A DNA stretch of 64,000 nucleotides from Ferirhizobium litorale (GTDB lineage Bacteria; Pseudomonadota; Alphaproteobacteria; Rhizobiales; Rhizobiaceae): assembly GCA_030028905.1 (NCBI GenBank), contig JALDYZ010000003.1, positions 248,001-312,000 of the forward strand, given 5' to 3'. Below the pieces are notes generated by a model, which ran no database searches, was not told where the DNA came from, and saw only the letters and a program-made list of their open reading frames with translations. A program made the position numbers and the translations under genes. The number at the start of each line of letters is the position of its first letter. Within the stretch, counting starts at the first letter, position 1. Positions 16,955-27,132 of this stretch are shown piece by piece.

Positions 16955-18287
16955 AGATATGCTGCCCGGATATGCCGAGGCGCGCAAATACATTGCGCGT
17001 GTCGACGATCAAGGGAGCCCATTGCGCAATCGACTTGTAATCGACAGCGTCATGGTCGGTCGCGATCAATACTGCGTCGAATCCTCGGACATTGTCTTCC
17101 CCGATCGACACCGAGTGAATCCCCTTGAGCGGACCGTGTTCACGAGTGCGCGGAATTTCCGGGACGTGGGGATCGTGGTAGGCCGCCTTGCCGCCGCGTT
17201 CCTCGATCAGTTCGATAAGCTTCAGCGACGGGCTTTCGCGGATGTCGGGGACATTTTTCTTGTAGGCAAGGCCGATGACGAGCACGCTCGAACGGCTCAG
17301 CGCCTTACCGGAATGCATGTCGAGTGCTTCCGCCAGCTTGCTGACGACATGCCGGGGCATGTGCGAGTTAATCTCGCCAGCGAGCTCGATGAAGCGGGTC
17401 GGCATCTCGAACTCACGCGATTTCCAGGTCAGGTAGAAGGGATCGATCGGAATACAGTGTCCGCCGAGACCGGGTCCGGGATAGAACGGCATGTAGCCGA
17501 AGGGTTTCGTCTTAGCCGCGTCGACGACCTCCCAGATGTCGATGCCCATGGCCTCGTAGACGACTTTCAGTTCGTTGACGAGAGCGATGTTGACGGCGCG
17601 GAAGATGTTCTCGGTCAGCTTGACGGCTTCTGCAGTCGCGGTCGTCGATACCGGCACGACTGTCTGGACGACTGCTCCATAAAAGGCGGACATCAGCGCA
17701 GCAGCTTCATCGCCTTCACCAGCGACCACCTTCGGTATGCTCGACGTCTCGAAATTGCGGTTGCCGGGATCTTCCCGCTCCGGCGAATAGCCCAGGAAAA
17801 AGTCCGTGCCCGACCTCAACCCCGTCGCCTCGAGGATGGGCTTGACGACTTCATCCATCGTGCCGGGATAGGTCGTCGATTCCAATACCACCAACTGGCC
17901 GCGGCGTAGCCTCTTGGCGGTATCCTCGCTCGTCCTGACCACGTAGGAGAGATCAGGGTCGCGATGGCGGGTGATCGGCGTCGGGACACAGATGATCACG
18001 ATATCGCATTCGGCAAGTTCATCGAAGTCCGTCGTCGAGCGGAAGCGCCCGGCCGCGGACTGTTCCCGGAGGATCGCTTCCGGAACGGCTTCAATGTAGG
18101 ACTTGCCGGCGTCGAGTGAGATGATCTTGTCGGGATCGACATCGAACCCAACGACCGGAAAGCCGGCGCGTGCGATCGCCATTGCAAGCGGCAGCCCGAC
18201 ATAGCCGAGGCCTACAACGCCGGCGCGCGCGTTGCGCGACGTGATTGCCGAAAGAAGACCCTGATGATGGGGCGTAAATGTGGTCAC
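16944..18287 (-). CDS. Nucleotide-sugar (UDP-GlcNAc-type) 6-dehydrogenase
   Basis: 447-residue cytosolic enzyme of the UDP-glucose/GDP-mannose dehydrogenase family that oxidises C6 of a nucleotide sugar to a uronic acid in two NAD-dependent steps. It has the Rossmann motif GVVGLGYVG (23-31) and catalytic Cys278 in GPGLGGHCIPIDP. The overall sequence resembles WbpA/WecC-type enzymes acting on UDP-N-acetylhexosamine more than plain UDP-glucose enzymes. A uronic acid donor would fit the lyase and glycosyltransferase genes to the right, although it is on the opposite strand and separately transcribed. Confidence 0.92.
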   Translation of the reverse strand: MTTFTPHHQGLLSAITSRNARAGVVGLGYVGLPLAMAIARAGFPVVGFDVDPDKIISLDAGKSYIEAVPEAILREQSAAGRFRSTTDFDELAECDIVIICVPTPITRHRDPDLSYVVRTSEDTAKRLRRGQLVVLESTTYPGTMDEVVKPILEATGLRSGTDFFLGYSPEREDPGNRNFETSSIPKVVAGEGDEAAALMSAFYGAVVQTVVPVSTTATAEAVKLTENIFRAVNIALVNELKVVYEAMGIDIWEVVDAAKTKPFGYMPFYPGPGLGGHCIPIDPFYLTWKSREFEMPTRFIELAGEINSHMPRHVVSKLAEALDMHSGKALSRSSVLVIGLAYKKNVPDIRESPSLKLIELIEERGGKAAYHDPHVPEIPRTREHGPLKGIHSVSIGEDNVRGFDAVLIATDHDAVDYKSIAQWAPLIVDTRNVFARLGISGQHIFKA

Positions 18288-18655
18288 TGGGGTGTCCTTT
18301 GCGTTCGCGTGTCAGGCCATGGATTTGTCTTGGCTCTCGCTGTGTTGACAAGGTCCAATGCGGGCGCGAATGTGGGGAAAAATCCCACCCTGTCAAGTCA
18401 TCAAGGCCACAATCAACATCGTGGCGTAAGGCTGTCGCGGGTAACAATTGGCGTTCGGATCGTTGGGCCTGAGCGAACACAAACTTGAATATTCACAATG
18501 TATTTCATCGCCTTAGGCGGCGTCCGTAGAACGCTGCATTCTCGCTGCATTTTGGACCGACGCAATCTGGTTTTATTTCCGGGCGTACTTATATTGAGGT
18601 GACCAATTTTATAGATCGAAGGCGCATTCAGCGTCAGTTGCCTTAAGGAATTTCA
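18288..18655. other. 368-bp divergent intergenic region
   Basis: Separates the nucleotide-sugar dehydrogenase and cyclase genes and must hold both promoters. I see an inverted repeat GTGGG/CCCAC around an A-rich loop (18372-18388), and a direct repeat CGCTGCATT at 18532-18540 and 18543-18551, offset by 11 bp (one helical turn). The last 80 bp before the cyclase are AT-rich (for example TATATT near 18592). No open frame looks real. Confidence 0.5.
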
Positions 18656-20002
18656 ATGAGCTCGCATGGCGCAACCGTATCCACGGCACTTCTCGAACGG
18701 GTATCCAGGTGGCTCAAGCAAGCAGCTTTGAGCGGTGCCAGTCTCGATGAGGTGGTGGAGGGATTTTGTGAAAGGCTCTCTGCGTCGGGATTGCCGCTCG
18801 TTCGCATTCACCTGAGCTTTTCGATGCTTCACCCTCTCTATGATGCCCTTGGCTTCACCTGGCATCGCGGCCAGGGGATTTCAATGGAACGCTTCCGTAA
18901 GTCCCCCGATCCGGCCAAGATGGATCACTTCCTGCGAAGCCCCTACTACTACCTTCTCAGCAACAACCTGGAATTTCTGCGGCGTCGCATCGATCCCGAT
19001 GTTCCATCCGAGTTTCCGATCTTTGACGACCTGAAACCCTTGGGGGCGACCGACTACATCGCCTTTCTCCAGCCTTTTGGCTCGGAAGTGGATCGCGGGA
19101 TGCTGGGGTCTTGGTCGACCGACGCGGTTGGCGGCTTCACCGACGAGGTAATAGAGGCATTGTTCAAGGTGCAGAACAGCCTCGCGGTTGCTGCCAAGAT
19201 GGCTGTCCTGGACAAGCTCGCCGACAATATGCTGACGACCTACCTCGGCGGCAATGCCGGGCGACGCGTTATGTCAGGTCAGATTCGCCGAGGCGACGGT
19301 GAAACCATCCGTGCGGCTCTCGTCATGGCCGATATGCGCGATTCCACCAATATTGCCGACCGGGAAGGCCGCCAGGCCTATATCGACACGCTCAACGACT
19401 TTTTTGACGCGATCGCCACCCCTTTCAACCGCAATGGGGGCGAAATCGTTTCCTTCATCGGCGACGGCTTTATCGCAGTGTACCCATGCGGGCGCCACAA
19501 GGAACCGTCACAGAAGGCCGCGCAAGCCGCGATGAAGGCAGTGCGGCAGGCGATGCTGCGCATGGAGGAACTCAACGCCGCACGAAAGGCAGATGGATTG
19601 CGCGAGATCCGTTTTGGCATCGGTCTGCACATGGGCAACGTCATGTTCGGCAATGTCGGCCTCAACGATCGGTTGACTTTTTCGGCCTTCGGTAGCGCCG
19701 TCAACGAGGTGCAGCGTCTTCAGACCTTGACGAAGAAATATGAGCTGCAGGTCATCGCCAGCCAGGAGTTCGCCAACTACTGCGGCGGCGACTGGGCAAA
19801 GCTCGGCGACGAGACCTTGCGCGGCCTGAGCCAAAAAGTTACGGTTCTTCAACCGGGTAAGGGGAACGTCGCATTGACCAAGGCCGAAGCGCTGGAATGG
19901 GACAAGCGCGACGGACGCTCCGAGGCCGAACAGGTGATGCTGCTTTATCGCAATACCAAAAATTCCAAGCCCAAAGGTTTCCGGGAGAAGATGCTGCAAT
20001 GA
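18656..20002 (+). CDS. Class III adenylate/guanylate cyclase with N-terminal sensor-like domain
   Basis: 448 residues, no membrane segment. Residues 1-200 form an uncharacterised N-terminal domain of the type found in rhizobial cyclases. The C-terminal class III catalytic domain carries both metal Asp residues (D226 in MADMRDST, D270 in FIGDGF) and the Asn/Arg pair in GSAVNEVQRL. The Lys that usually selects adenine just before the second Asp (VKxxGD) is Ser266, reading IVSFIGD, so the product is uncertain. AAGGAA precedes the ATG. Its stop overlaps the start of the secreted lyase-like gene (ATGA), so the two are coupled. Confidence 0.88.
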   Translation: MSSHGATVSTALLERVSRWLKQAALSGASLDEVVEGFCERLSASGLPLVRIHLSFSMLHPLYDALGFTWHRGQGISMERFRKSPDPAKMDHFLRSPYYYLLSNNLEFLRRRIDPDVPSEFPIFDDLKPLGATDYIAFLQPFGSEVDRGMLGSWSTDAVGGFTDEVIEALFKVQNSLAVAAKMAVLDKLADNMLTTYLGGNAGRRVMSGQIRRGDGETIRAALVMADMRDSTNIADREGRQAYIDTLNDFFDAIATPFNRNGGEIVSFIGDGFIAVYPCGRHKEPSQKAAQAAMKAVRQAMLRMEELNAARKADGLREIRFGIGLHMGNVMFGNVGLNDRLTFSAFGSAVNEVQRLQTLTKKYELQVIASQEFANYCGGDWAKLGDETLRGLSQKVTVLQPGKGNVALTKAEALEWDKRDGRSEAEQVMLLYRNTKNSKPKGFREKMLQ

Positions 20003-20964
20003 TATCCAAACGATTTTTATTTGTTGTATTGCCAGCATTTCTTGCATCATCCCTTTCCACACTCGCAGGTCCCGTTGACGGACATCTGGTCGATGGCTTC
20101 GATGGGACCGATTTCTCCCCTGCCGGCGGTCTCTACTATCGCGAAAACAACGAACAGGCAGCAGGGACCGTCGAATTCCAGGACCTCGTCAAGCGTACGG
20201 GAACCGGGGCGCTCAAGCTCAGCGTTCGGCCGAATTGCCCGGCCGGCGAGGAGAATTGCAGCGAACGGGCGGAGATCTGGGAAAAGACCTCGCTGCGCGA
20301 GCCCTATGACAAGGGCGTCTGGTACGGATTTGCTGTCAAGCTTGCCGAGCCCATTCCGGTCGACGACCATCGTTACCTGATCGCCCAGTGGAAGCGTGAG
20401 ATCGATCCGGGGGCGGACGGCGACTTCAGTCCGTTCCTGGCACTGCGCCTGAAGCGCGGGCGGCTCTTCGCGACGGTGGAAACGAACTACCAGCCGCCGG
20501 AGTCCGAACTGACTGCGGCGCAAACAAAATGCATGCCGGCCCAGACGCCGGTCTGGCCACGCCCCAACGTCAACCAGATGCGGGCACTCGTTGCCACGGA
20601 TCGTCTGTGGACTGGCGAGGACGGTGATGAGTTTGTCGCCTGCACCAGCAAGATCGAGGTTATCAGCCGCGGCAATGCATTGCCGCCGCCCGATGAGGGA
20701 TGGATCGATTTCGCCATTCTGACAAAGCCCGGACCGGATGGGACCGGCCATATCGAAATCTTCGCCAACAACAAGTGGATTGCCACGGTCAAGGGGTACA
20801 TCGGCCACAACGACAAGGGCCTGGGCGAGAATCAGTATTTCAAGTTCGGTCCCTATCGCGCCGCCAACAGCAATGAGTGGACCGTCTATTATGACGACTT
20901 CCGGCGCTCGCAGAACTGCGAGGATGTACTTGCCGACAAAGCCGCCTGCGCCGCTGTCGAATAG
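19999..20964 (+). CDS. Secreted heparin-lyase-I-like polysaccharide lyase
   Basis: 321 residues with an N-terminal signal peptide (MISKRF start, hydrophobic core, cut near STLA/GP at residue 23). The mature part is a jelly-roll of the heparin lyase I-like family (Polysacc_lyase): ERAEIWEKTSLREP, GVWYGFAVKL, YLIAQWKR, a Cys-containing loop, and FKFGPYRA with YYDDFR near the end. The family cleaves uronic-acid polysaccharides by beta-elimination or binds them. Start ATG 19999 overlaps the cyclase stop. Substrate is probably a uronic-acid glycan made by the cell or a host; not proven. Confidence 0.8.
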   Translation: MISKRFLFVVLPAFLASSLSTLAGPVDGHLVDGFDGTDFSPAGGLYYRENNEQAAGTVEFQDLVKRTGTGALKLSVRPNCPAGEENCSERAEIWEKTSLREPYDKGVWYGFAVKLAEPIPVDDHRYLIAQWKREIDPGADGDFSPFLALRLKRGRLFATVETNYQPPESELTAAQTKCMPAQTPVWPRPNVNQMRALVATDRLWTGEDGDEFVACTSKIEVISRGNALPPPDEGWIDFAILTKPGPDGTGHIEIFANNKWIATVKGYIGHNDKGLGENQYFKFGPYRAANSNEWTVYYDDFRRSQNCEDVLADKAACAAVE

Positions 20965-21018
20965 CTTGAAACCATGTAGCTTTTCCCCGAATGGGCTAGG
21001 CGTTTGTCGATCCGGGGT

Positions 21019-21034
21019 CATGGACAGGTCCATG
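21019..21034. promoter_or_regulatory. Short palindrome upstream of ABC/glycosyltransferase operon
   Basis: CATGGAC and GTCCATG separated by 2 bp, 69 bp before the ATPase start, inside the 138-bp gap after the lyase gene. It looks like an operator but could also be a small hairpin in the messenger. Confidence 0.35.
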
Positions 21035-21102
21035 GCCTTGGTTTACTGTCCCCCGACAAGCAGCCGATATTGATATAAAAGAGCAAAGACGGAAGTAATC
21101 GG

Positions 21103-22986
21103 ATGATCTCAGGGGCGGATCTGCTGCGGATTGAAGACCTGCGCATCTCGTTCGACATGCTCGGTGGCCAGATCAATGCAGTAAGAGGCGTAAGTCTGCG
21201 TGTGCTACCCGGCAAGGTAACCGCCCTTGTTGGTGAGACCGGCTCGGGAAAATCGGTGATCAGCCGCGCCGTCATGGGAATCCTGCCCAAATCCGCTTCC
21301 GCCCAGGGACGCATCCTGTTCAACGATCCGGGGACACCGGGACAGACGGTAGATCTGTTGCAACTGCCCCCGGATGGACCGGAATTTCGTGCGCTGAGAG
21401 GCAGTCGCGTCGGCAAGATCTTCCAGGAGCCGATGACGTCCCTGTCGCCCTTGCACACTATCGGCAACCAGATCAGCGAATCGTTGAAGATCCATACGGA
21501 TGCGTCGCATGCCGAGCGCCGGGCGCATAGCGAAGAGATGCTTGGCCTAGTGGGGTTTGCCAATCCGACCCGGGCCTACGACATGTACCCGTTCGAACTG
21601 TCTGGCGGGATGCGCCAGCGTGCGATGATCGCAATGGCCTTGGTTTGCCGACCGGCACTCCTCATAGCCGACGAGCCGACCACGGCACTCGATGTGACGA
21701 TTCAGGCGCAAATCCTGCAGTTGCTGCGCGATCTCCAGGCCAAGTTCAACATGGCCATTCTGCTGATAACTCATGACCTCGGGGTCGTCGCCAACATGGC
21801 CGACGAGGTCGTGGTGGTTTATCATGGTCAGGTCATGGAAGCCGGACCTGTAGAAACGATCTTCCGCAAACCGGCCCACCCCTACCTGCAGGGGCTGATG
21901 GCGGCCGTTCCCCATTTCGACATGAAGCCGGGCGAGCGGCTGAAGGCGCTGCGTGAAGTATCGGTCCACGATGCATCGAACCTGCTCGGCAAGAAGCAAG
22001 ACGACGGCGCCGCCAAGCCGGATGTGCTGCTTTCGGTGCGAGGGCTTAGCAAGTCCTATTCGACGCGCAAATCGGGCTGGTTCGGATCGGGAAATGTCGC
22101 CAGCGTGAAAGCCGTCGACGATGTCAGTTTCGACATCCGTCGCGGCGAGTGCCTCGGGCTGGTCGGCGAAAGCGGATGCGGCAAGACGACGGTGAGCAAG
22201 ATCCTCATGCGTGCGGTGACGCCGGATTCCGGGTCTGTCAGCTTCGACAACGGCAGCGGAGCGATCGATGTTCTCGATGCCGAGGGTCGCGAACTTCAGG
22301 CCCTGCGCTCCAAGATCCAGATGGTGTTCCAGGACCCCGTGTCGTCGCTTTCGCCGCGCATGACCATTCGCAATATCCTCAGCGAGCCCCTCGAGATCCA
22401 CGGAAGAGGCGATGCAAAGGAACGGCTGGAAACAGTGTTGCGACTGGTCAAAGCCATCGGCCTCGACCAGCGGGCGCTCAACCGCTATCCGCACAGCTTT
22501 TCCGGGGGTCAGCGCCAGCGTATCGGCATTGCCCGTGCTCTCGCCCTCGGACCTGACCTTCTGATATGCGACGAGCCGGTCTCCGCCCTCGATGTTTCCG
22601 TACAAGCGCAAATTCTCAACCTGCTGAAGGACCTGCAGTCGGAACTGGGGCTGACCTATCTCTTCATTTCGCACAACCTGGCGGTCGTCGACTACATGGC
22701 GGACCGCATCGCCGTCATGTGCGGCGGACGGATCGTCGAAATCGCTCCTCGTGAAACCTTGATGCGTGCCCCTGTGCATCCCTACACGAAATCCCTGTTG
22801 GCCGCCGTTCCCTTCCCGGATCTTGACCGCCCACTCGACTTCACCGCCCTTCAGGAGCGCGATGCAGCCGACAAGAGCAATTGGGGACGTGCATTCTACG
22901 GAGACATTCTCGTTCCGGCCGACCTCGGGGATGGACATCTGGTTCTCGCCAGCCGGAATGTCGATGCTAGGGAGTTGCGACCGTGA
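21103..22986 (+). CDS. Peptide-type ABC importer ATPase, two nucleotide-binding domains fused
   Basis: 627 residues, a fusion of DppD- and DppF-like ATPases (YejF-like layout). Domain 1 (about 5-270): [28 protein letters not shown]. Domain 2 (about 310-600): [29 protein letters not shown]. Both sites are intact. It drives the binding protein and two permeases encoded immediately downstream. GGAAG precedes the ATG. Because it follows a secreted lyase and precedes three glycosyltransferases, the cargo may be an oligosaccharide rather than a peptide. Confidence 0.93.
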   Translation: MISGADLLRIEDLRISFDMLGGQINAVRGVSLRVLPGKVTALVGETGSGKSVISRAVMGILPKSASAQGRILFNDPGTPGQTVDLLQLPPDGPEFRALRGSRVGKIFQEPMTSLSPLHTIGNQISESLKIHTDASHAERRAHSEEMLGLVGFANPTRAYDMYPFELSGGMRQRAMIAMALVCRPALLIADEPTTALDVTIQAQILQLLRDLQAKFNMAILLITHDLGVVANMADEVVVVYHGQVMEAGPVETIFRKPAHPYLQGLMAAVPHFDMKPGERLKALREVSVHDASNLLGKKQDDGAAKPDVLLSVRGLSKSYSTRKSGWFGSGNVASVKAVDDVSFDIRRGECLGLVGESGCGKTTVSKILMRAVTPDSGSVSFDNGSGAIDVLDAEGRELQALRSKIQMVFQDPVSSLSPRMTIRNILSEPLEIHGRGDAKERLETVLRLVKAIGLDQRALNRYPHSFSGGQRQRIGIARALALGPDLLICDEPVSALDVSVQAQILNLLKDLQSELGLTYLFISHNLAVVDYMADRIAVMCGGRIVEIAPRETLMRAPVHPYTKSLLAAVPFPDLDRPLDFTALQERDAADKSNWGRAFYGDILVPADLGDGHLVLASRNVDARELRP

Positions 22987-24884
22987 TCACGCGACGTCTG
23001 ACCCTTGGGTTGCTTGCTTCAGCCTTCATGCCCCGGATTGTCGAGGCGCACTCATTCGAGCCCGAGTATCTGCGACCGTACCTGCGCGCCGCACAATTGC
23101 CAGAACTGAACGAGCGCATTCCAAAGCGGCCCCGGGTCATCAATCTCGCTTCGATGGGCCGTGATCCAGGCAACTACGGCGGCGACATGCGTATTCTTAT
23201 CGGCAGCCAGAAAGATATCCGGCTGATGACGATATACGGCTATTCGCGGCTTGTCGGCTACAATGAAAAGCTCGAACTCATGCCCGATATTCTCGATCGG
23301 GCGGAGGTGATCGAGGACCGGATCTATACGTTCAAGATCCGCGACGGCCACCGCTGGTCAGATGGCAGTTATCTTACGTCCGAGGACTTCCGCTACGTTT
23401 TCGAAGACGTGATCATGAACAAGGAACTGCGCAAGAACGGCCCTCCGAGGGAAATGCTAGTCGATGGCAAACCGCCGCGTTTCGAAGTGATCGACCTCCT
23501 GACCGTGCGCTACGAATGGGATGGACCCAATCCCGACTTCCTGCCAAAGCTGGCGGCTCCGCAGGCACTTTCCATCCTACTGCCCTCCGCATACATGAAA
23601 CAGTTCCACGAGGACTACCAGGACAGCGTCCGCCTCTCGGCGATCATGCGCGAGCAGCGAGTGAAGAAATGGACTGAACTCCATGTGAAGATGTCGCGGC
23701 AGTACAGGCCGGAGAATCCTGATCTTCCGACACTTGACCCCTGGCGCAACACGACCAATCCGCCCGCCGAGCAATTCGTCTTTGAACGTAATCCCTATTT
23801 CCACCGCATCGATGAGAATGGCCGGCAACTGCCCTATATCGACCGCGTATTGCTGAACGTGAGTTCAGCAGCCATCATCTCCGCCAAGGCTGGCGCGGGG
23901 GAAACCGATCTACAGTCGGTCGGCCTGGCCTTTTCAGACTATACCTATCTGAAGGATGCCGAAAAACGGCACCCCGTGCGGGTCAGTTTGTGGACACGTA
24001 CGCAAGGATCTCAGGTCGCGTTGCTGCCGAACCTCAATTTCACCGACAAGGTCTGGCGCCCGATACTCCATGACGCCCGCTTCCGTCGCGCACTCTCGTT
24101 GGCTATCAATCGCGACGAAATCAACAAGGCCGTCTTCTTCGGATTGGCAAAGCCGAGTGCCGATACCGTGTTGCCGGAAAGCCCGCTTTTCCGACCGGAA
24201 CTCGCCGCCGCATGGAGCAGCTTCGACCCGGAGCAAGCCAATGCTCTGCTGGACGAAATGGGTCTTTCCAACCGCGATAGTGATGGAATCCGGCTTTTGC
24301 CGGACGGCCGTGCCGCACAGGTGGTCGTGGAGACCGCCGGGGAAAGTACCGAGGAGACCGATATTCTCGAACTTGTCACCGATCACTGGCGGCAGGTCGG
24401 CCTGTCCCTCTTCGTCCGCACGTCGCAGCGGGACGTACTGCGTAGCCGCGCCATGGGCGGCGACATCATGATGACGATGTGGGGTGGTCTCGACAACGGT
24501 GTTCCGACAGCAGACATGAACCCGGGTCAACTGGCGCCCACCATGGACGATCAATTGCAGTGGCCGTTGTGGGGCTTGTATTACATTTCGAACGGCGACA
24601 AGGGCAGCGCGCCCGACCTTCCCGAAGCCGCGCGGTTGGTGGAATTGCTGCGTGACTGGCGACACACGACGACTATGGACGAAAGAACCAGGATCTGGAA
24701 CGAAATGCTGGATATCTATACCCAGCAGGTGTTTTCGATCGGCATCGTCAACCAGACATTGCAGCCGGTCCTCAGGACCGCCAAGCTCCGCAATTTTCCG
24801 GACAAGGGCCTCTACGGCTTTGATCCGACCAGCTACTTCGGTGTCTACATGCCTGATACCTTCTGGCTCGAGGAGAGGGTCTAG
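22983..24884 (+). CDS. Peptide/oligosaccharide ABC substrate-binding protein (family 5)
   Basis: 633 residues, SBP family 5. The N-terminus (TRRLTLGLLASAF) has two adjacent Arg and a hydrophobic stretch, so it may use the Tat rather than the Sec route; cut likely after VEA. Family motifs include YTFKIRDGHRWSDGS, LTSEDFRYVFEDV, FRRALSLAINRDEI and a long C-terminal lobe. GTG 22983 overlaps the ATPase stop (GTGA). At over 600 residues it is longer than DppA/OppA and resembles YejA-like proteins, which goes with the fused ATPase. Confidence 0.9.
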   Translation: MITRRLTLGLLASAFMPRIVEAHSFEPEYLRPYLRAAQLPELNERIPKRPRVINLASMGRDPGNYGGDMRILIGSQKDIRLMTIYGYSRLVGYNEKLELMPDILDRAEVIEDRIYTFKIRDGHRWSDGSYLTSEDFRYVFEDVIMNKELRKNGPPREMLVDGKPPRFEVIDLLTVRYEWDGPNPDFLPKLAAPQALSILLPSAYMKQFHEDYQDSVRLSAIMREQRVKKWTELHVKMSRQYRPENPDLPTLDPWRNTTNPPAEQFVFERNPYFHRIDENGRQLPYIDRVLLNVSSAAIISAKAGAGETDLQSVGLAFSDYTYLKDAEKRHPVRVSLWTRTQGSQVALLPNLNFTDKVWRPILHDARFRRALSLAINRDEINKAVFFGLAKPSADTVLPESPLFRPELAAAWSSFDPEQANALLDEMGLSNRDSDGIRLLPDGRAAQVVVETAGESTEETDILELVTDHWRQVGLSLFVRTSQRDVLRSRAMGGDIMMTMWGGLDNGVPTADMNPGQLAPTMDDQLQWPLWGLYYISNGDKGSAPDLPEAARLVELLRDWRHTTTMDERTRIWNEMLDIYTQQVFSIGIVNQTLQPVLRTAKLRNFPDKGLYGFDPTSYFGVYMPDTFWLEERV

Positions 24885-24886
24885 GC

Positions 24887-25885
24887 ATGCTGCGTTACAT
24901 CGCATGGCGCATCATGATGATGATCCCCACGCTTCTCCTGATCTCGGCGTTGGTCTTTACCATCATCGAATTGCCGCCCGGCGACTACTTCGAGAGCTAC
25001 ATTTCCGAACTGCGCGCCCAGGGCGAAGCAGTGGATATGGCTGAGATCGAGGCGCTGCGAGCGCAATATGGCTTTGATCAACCACCGGTCATGCGATATT
25101 TCCACTGGGTTGCCGGCATGCTGCAGGGCGATTTCGGCTACTCCTTCGAATACCAGCTTCCCGTGAACGAAGTCGTGGGGGAACGGCTGTGGCTGACCGT
25201 TCTCGTCTCGACCTTCACGATCATCTTCACGTGGCTCATGGCCTTTCCGATCGGGATCTATTCGGCGACCCACCAATACAGTTGGGGCGACTACGGACTG
25301 ACGTTCCTCGGCCTTATCGGCCTTGCGGTACCGAACTTCCTCCTGGCACTGCTCCTGATGTATTTCGCCAACATGTGGTTCGGCACATCCATTGGCCACC
25401 TCATGGACCTGAAGTACCTCAATGAGCCCATGTCCTGGGACAAGGCGAAGTCTATTCTCGAGCACCTCTGGATTCCCGTGATAATCATTGGCACGGCGGG
25501 AACAGCCGGGATGGTTCGCCGCCTGCGCGCCAACCTTCTCGATGAGTTGCAGCAGCAGTATGTGGTCACCGCACGGGCGAAGGGCCTCAGCCCGTTCCGG
25601 ACTTTGGTGAAATATCCACTGCGAATGTCGCTCAATTTCTTCGTCGCCGATATCGGTTCGATTTTGCCCGCCATCATTTCCGGCGCTGAAATCACCGCCA
25701 TCGTGCTTTCTCTGGAAACGACCGGCCCCATGCTCATCAAGGCGCTACAGAGCCAGGACATGTATCTCGCCGGCTCGTTCCTGATGTTCCTCGCCTTCCT
25801 CTCCGTCATCGGGGTGCTGATTTCGGATATCGCGCTGGCGATCCTGGATCCGCGCATCCGGCTGCAAGGTGGGAGCACCAAGTGA
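24887..25885 (+). CDS. Peptide-type ABC importer permease, DppB-like
   Basis: 332-residue inner-membrane permease. A first membrane helix, a periplasmic loop (residues 30-100) and five further helices are visible, with the coupling region TARAKGLSPFRTLVKYPLR. ATG 24887 lies two bases after the binding-protein stop and follows GAGGAGAGGG. Partner of the following permease. Confidence 0.92.
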   Translation: MLRYIAWRIMMMIPTLLLISALVFTIIELPPGDYFESYISELRAQGEAVDMAEIEALRAQYGFDQPPVMRYFHWVAGMLQGDFGYSFEYQLPVNEVVGERLWLTVLVSTFTIIFTWLMAFPIGIYSATHQYSWGDYGLTFLGLIGLAVPNFLLALLLMYFANMWFGTSIGHLMDLKYLNEPMSWDKAKSILEHLWIPVIIIGTAGTAGMVRRLRANLLDELQQQYVVTARAKGLSPFRTLVKYPLRMSLNFFVADIGSILPAIISGAEITAIVLSLETTGPMLIKALQSQDMYLAGSFLMFLAFLSVIGVLISDIALAILDPRIRLQGGSTK

Positions 25886-27060
25886 CGGTACAACAGATCC
25901 CCGAGCCCGGAGCTCCGCTCCCACACTACGTATCGACCGCCCCCTTCGACCCCTATTCCGTCGAGGCGATGACGGAGGCGCAATCGCGCGTCTATCAAGC
26001 GTCACAGATTCGCCTGATCTGGTGGCGGTTTAAAAAGCACCGGCTGGCGTTGGTCTCCGCCATATTTCTGGGGCTGCTCTACACGATGATCATCTTCACG
26101 GAGTTTTTGTCGCCCTACAACCTGCATACCCGCAATGTCGACATGATCCACGCGCCGCCACAACGTGTGCACCTCTTCCACGAGGGCCAGTTCATCGGGC
26201 CGTTCGTCTATGGTCGTGACATGACACTCGACATGGATACCCTGCGCCGCGTCTATACGGACAACCCCAACGACGTGCAGCCGCTCCGCTTTTTCTGCCG
26301 TGGCGACACCTACAAGTTCTGGGGACTTTTCGAAGGTAATCTCCATCTCGTCTGCCCGGCCGAGGGCGGCACCTTTCATCTTCTCGGAACCGACCGTCTT
26401 GGGCGAGACATGCTGTCACGCATCATCTCCGGCGCGCGAATATCGCTGACTATCGGCCTTCTTGGCATTACGATCAGCTTCATTCTCGGCATCGTGATCG
26501 GGGGGCTGGCCGGCTACCATGGAGGCATAATCGACCTTGTCGTGCAGCGCATCATCGAGGTTCTGCAGTCGATCCCCAGCATTCCGCTGTGGATGGCATT
26601 GGCAGCGATCATGCCGGTGACGTGGAGCCCGATCGTCATCTATCTGGGGATAACCGTTATCCTCGGGCTGCTCGACTGGACCGGGCTGGCGCGCGCAGTT
26701 CGCTCGAAATTGCTGGCGCTGCGAGAGGAGGACTATGTGCTTGCCGCCCAACTGATGGGCGCCAGCACGAGCCGCATCATCGGCCGGCACCTCGTTCCCG
26801 GCTTCATGTCGCACTTGATTGCGACGGCAACCATCGCTATCCCCGGAATGATACTTGGTGAAACGGCACTCAGCTTCCTGGGCCTCGGCCTGCGACCGCC
26901 AATCACCAGTTGGGGTATCCTGCTCACGGAAGCGCGTGACGTCAGTGTGATCGCGAACTACCCCTGGCTGCTGCTACCGGCCGTGCCGGTGATCCTGGTG
27001 ATCCTCGCGTTCAACTTCTTCGGAGACGGGCTTCGCGACGCGGCCGACCCCTACAAGTAA
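25882..27060 (+). CDS. Peptide-type ABC importer permease, DppC-like, with large periplasmic insert
   Basis: 392 residues, longer than the usual ~300. GTG 25882 overlaps the preceding stop. After the first helix there is a roughly 110-residue hydrophilic stretch (about 75-180) before the standard core, containing FFCRGDTYKFWG and the common LLGTDRLGRDMLSR. Five more helices and the EAA-like segment AAQLMGASTSRIIGRHLVPG follow. The insert is shared with the YejE-type subgroup as far as I can judge. Confidence 0.9.
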   Translation: MTVQQIPEPGAPLPHYVSTAPFDPYSVEAMTEAQSRVYQASQIRLIWWRFKKHRLALVSAIFLGLLYTMIIFTEFLSPYNLHTRNVDMIHAPPQRVHLFHEGQFIGPFVYGRDMTLDMDTLRRVYTDNPNDVQPLRFFCRGDTYKFWGLFEGNLHLVCPAEGGTFHLLGTDRLGRDMLSRIISGARISLTIGLLGITISFILGIVIGGLAGYHGGIIDLVVQRIIEVLQSIPSIPLWMALAAIMPVTWSPIVIYLGITVILGLLDWTGLARAVRSKLLALREEDYVLAAQLMGASTSRIIGRHLVPGFMSHLIATATIAIPGMILGETALSFLGLGLRPPITSWGILLTEARDVSVIANYPWLLLPAVPVILVILAFNFFGDGLRDAADPYK

Positions 27061-27132
27061 GAATGGACTCGTAATGCGAAACTACCCACCCGCATGCATA
27101 CGCTCGTCTCGCAGCGATCTCGGGAAAAGCAC

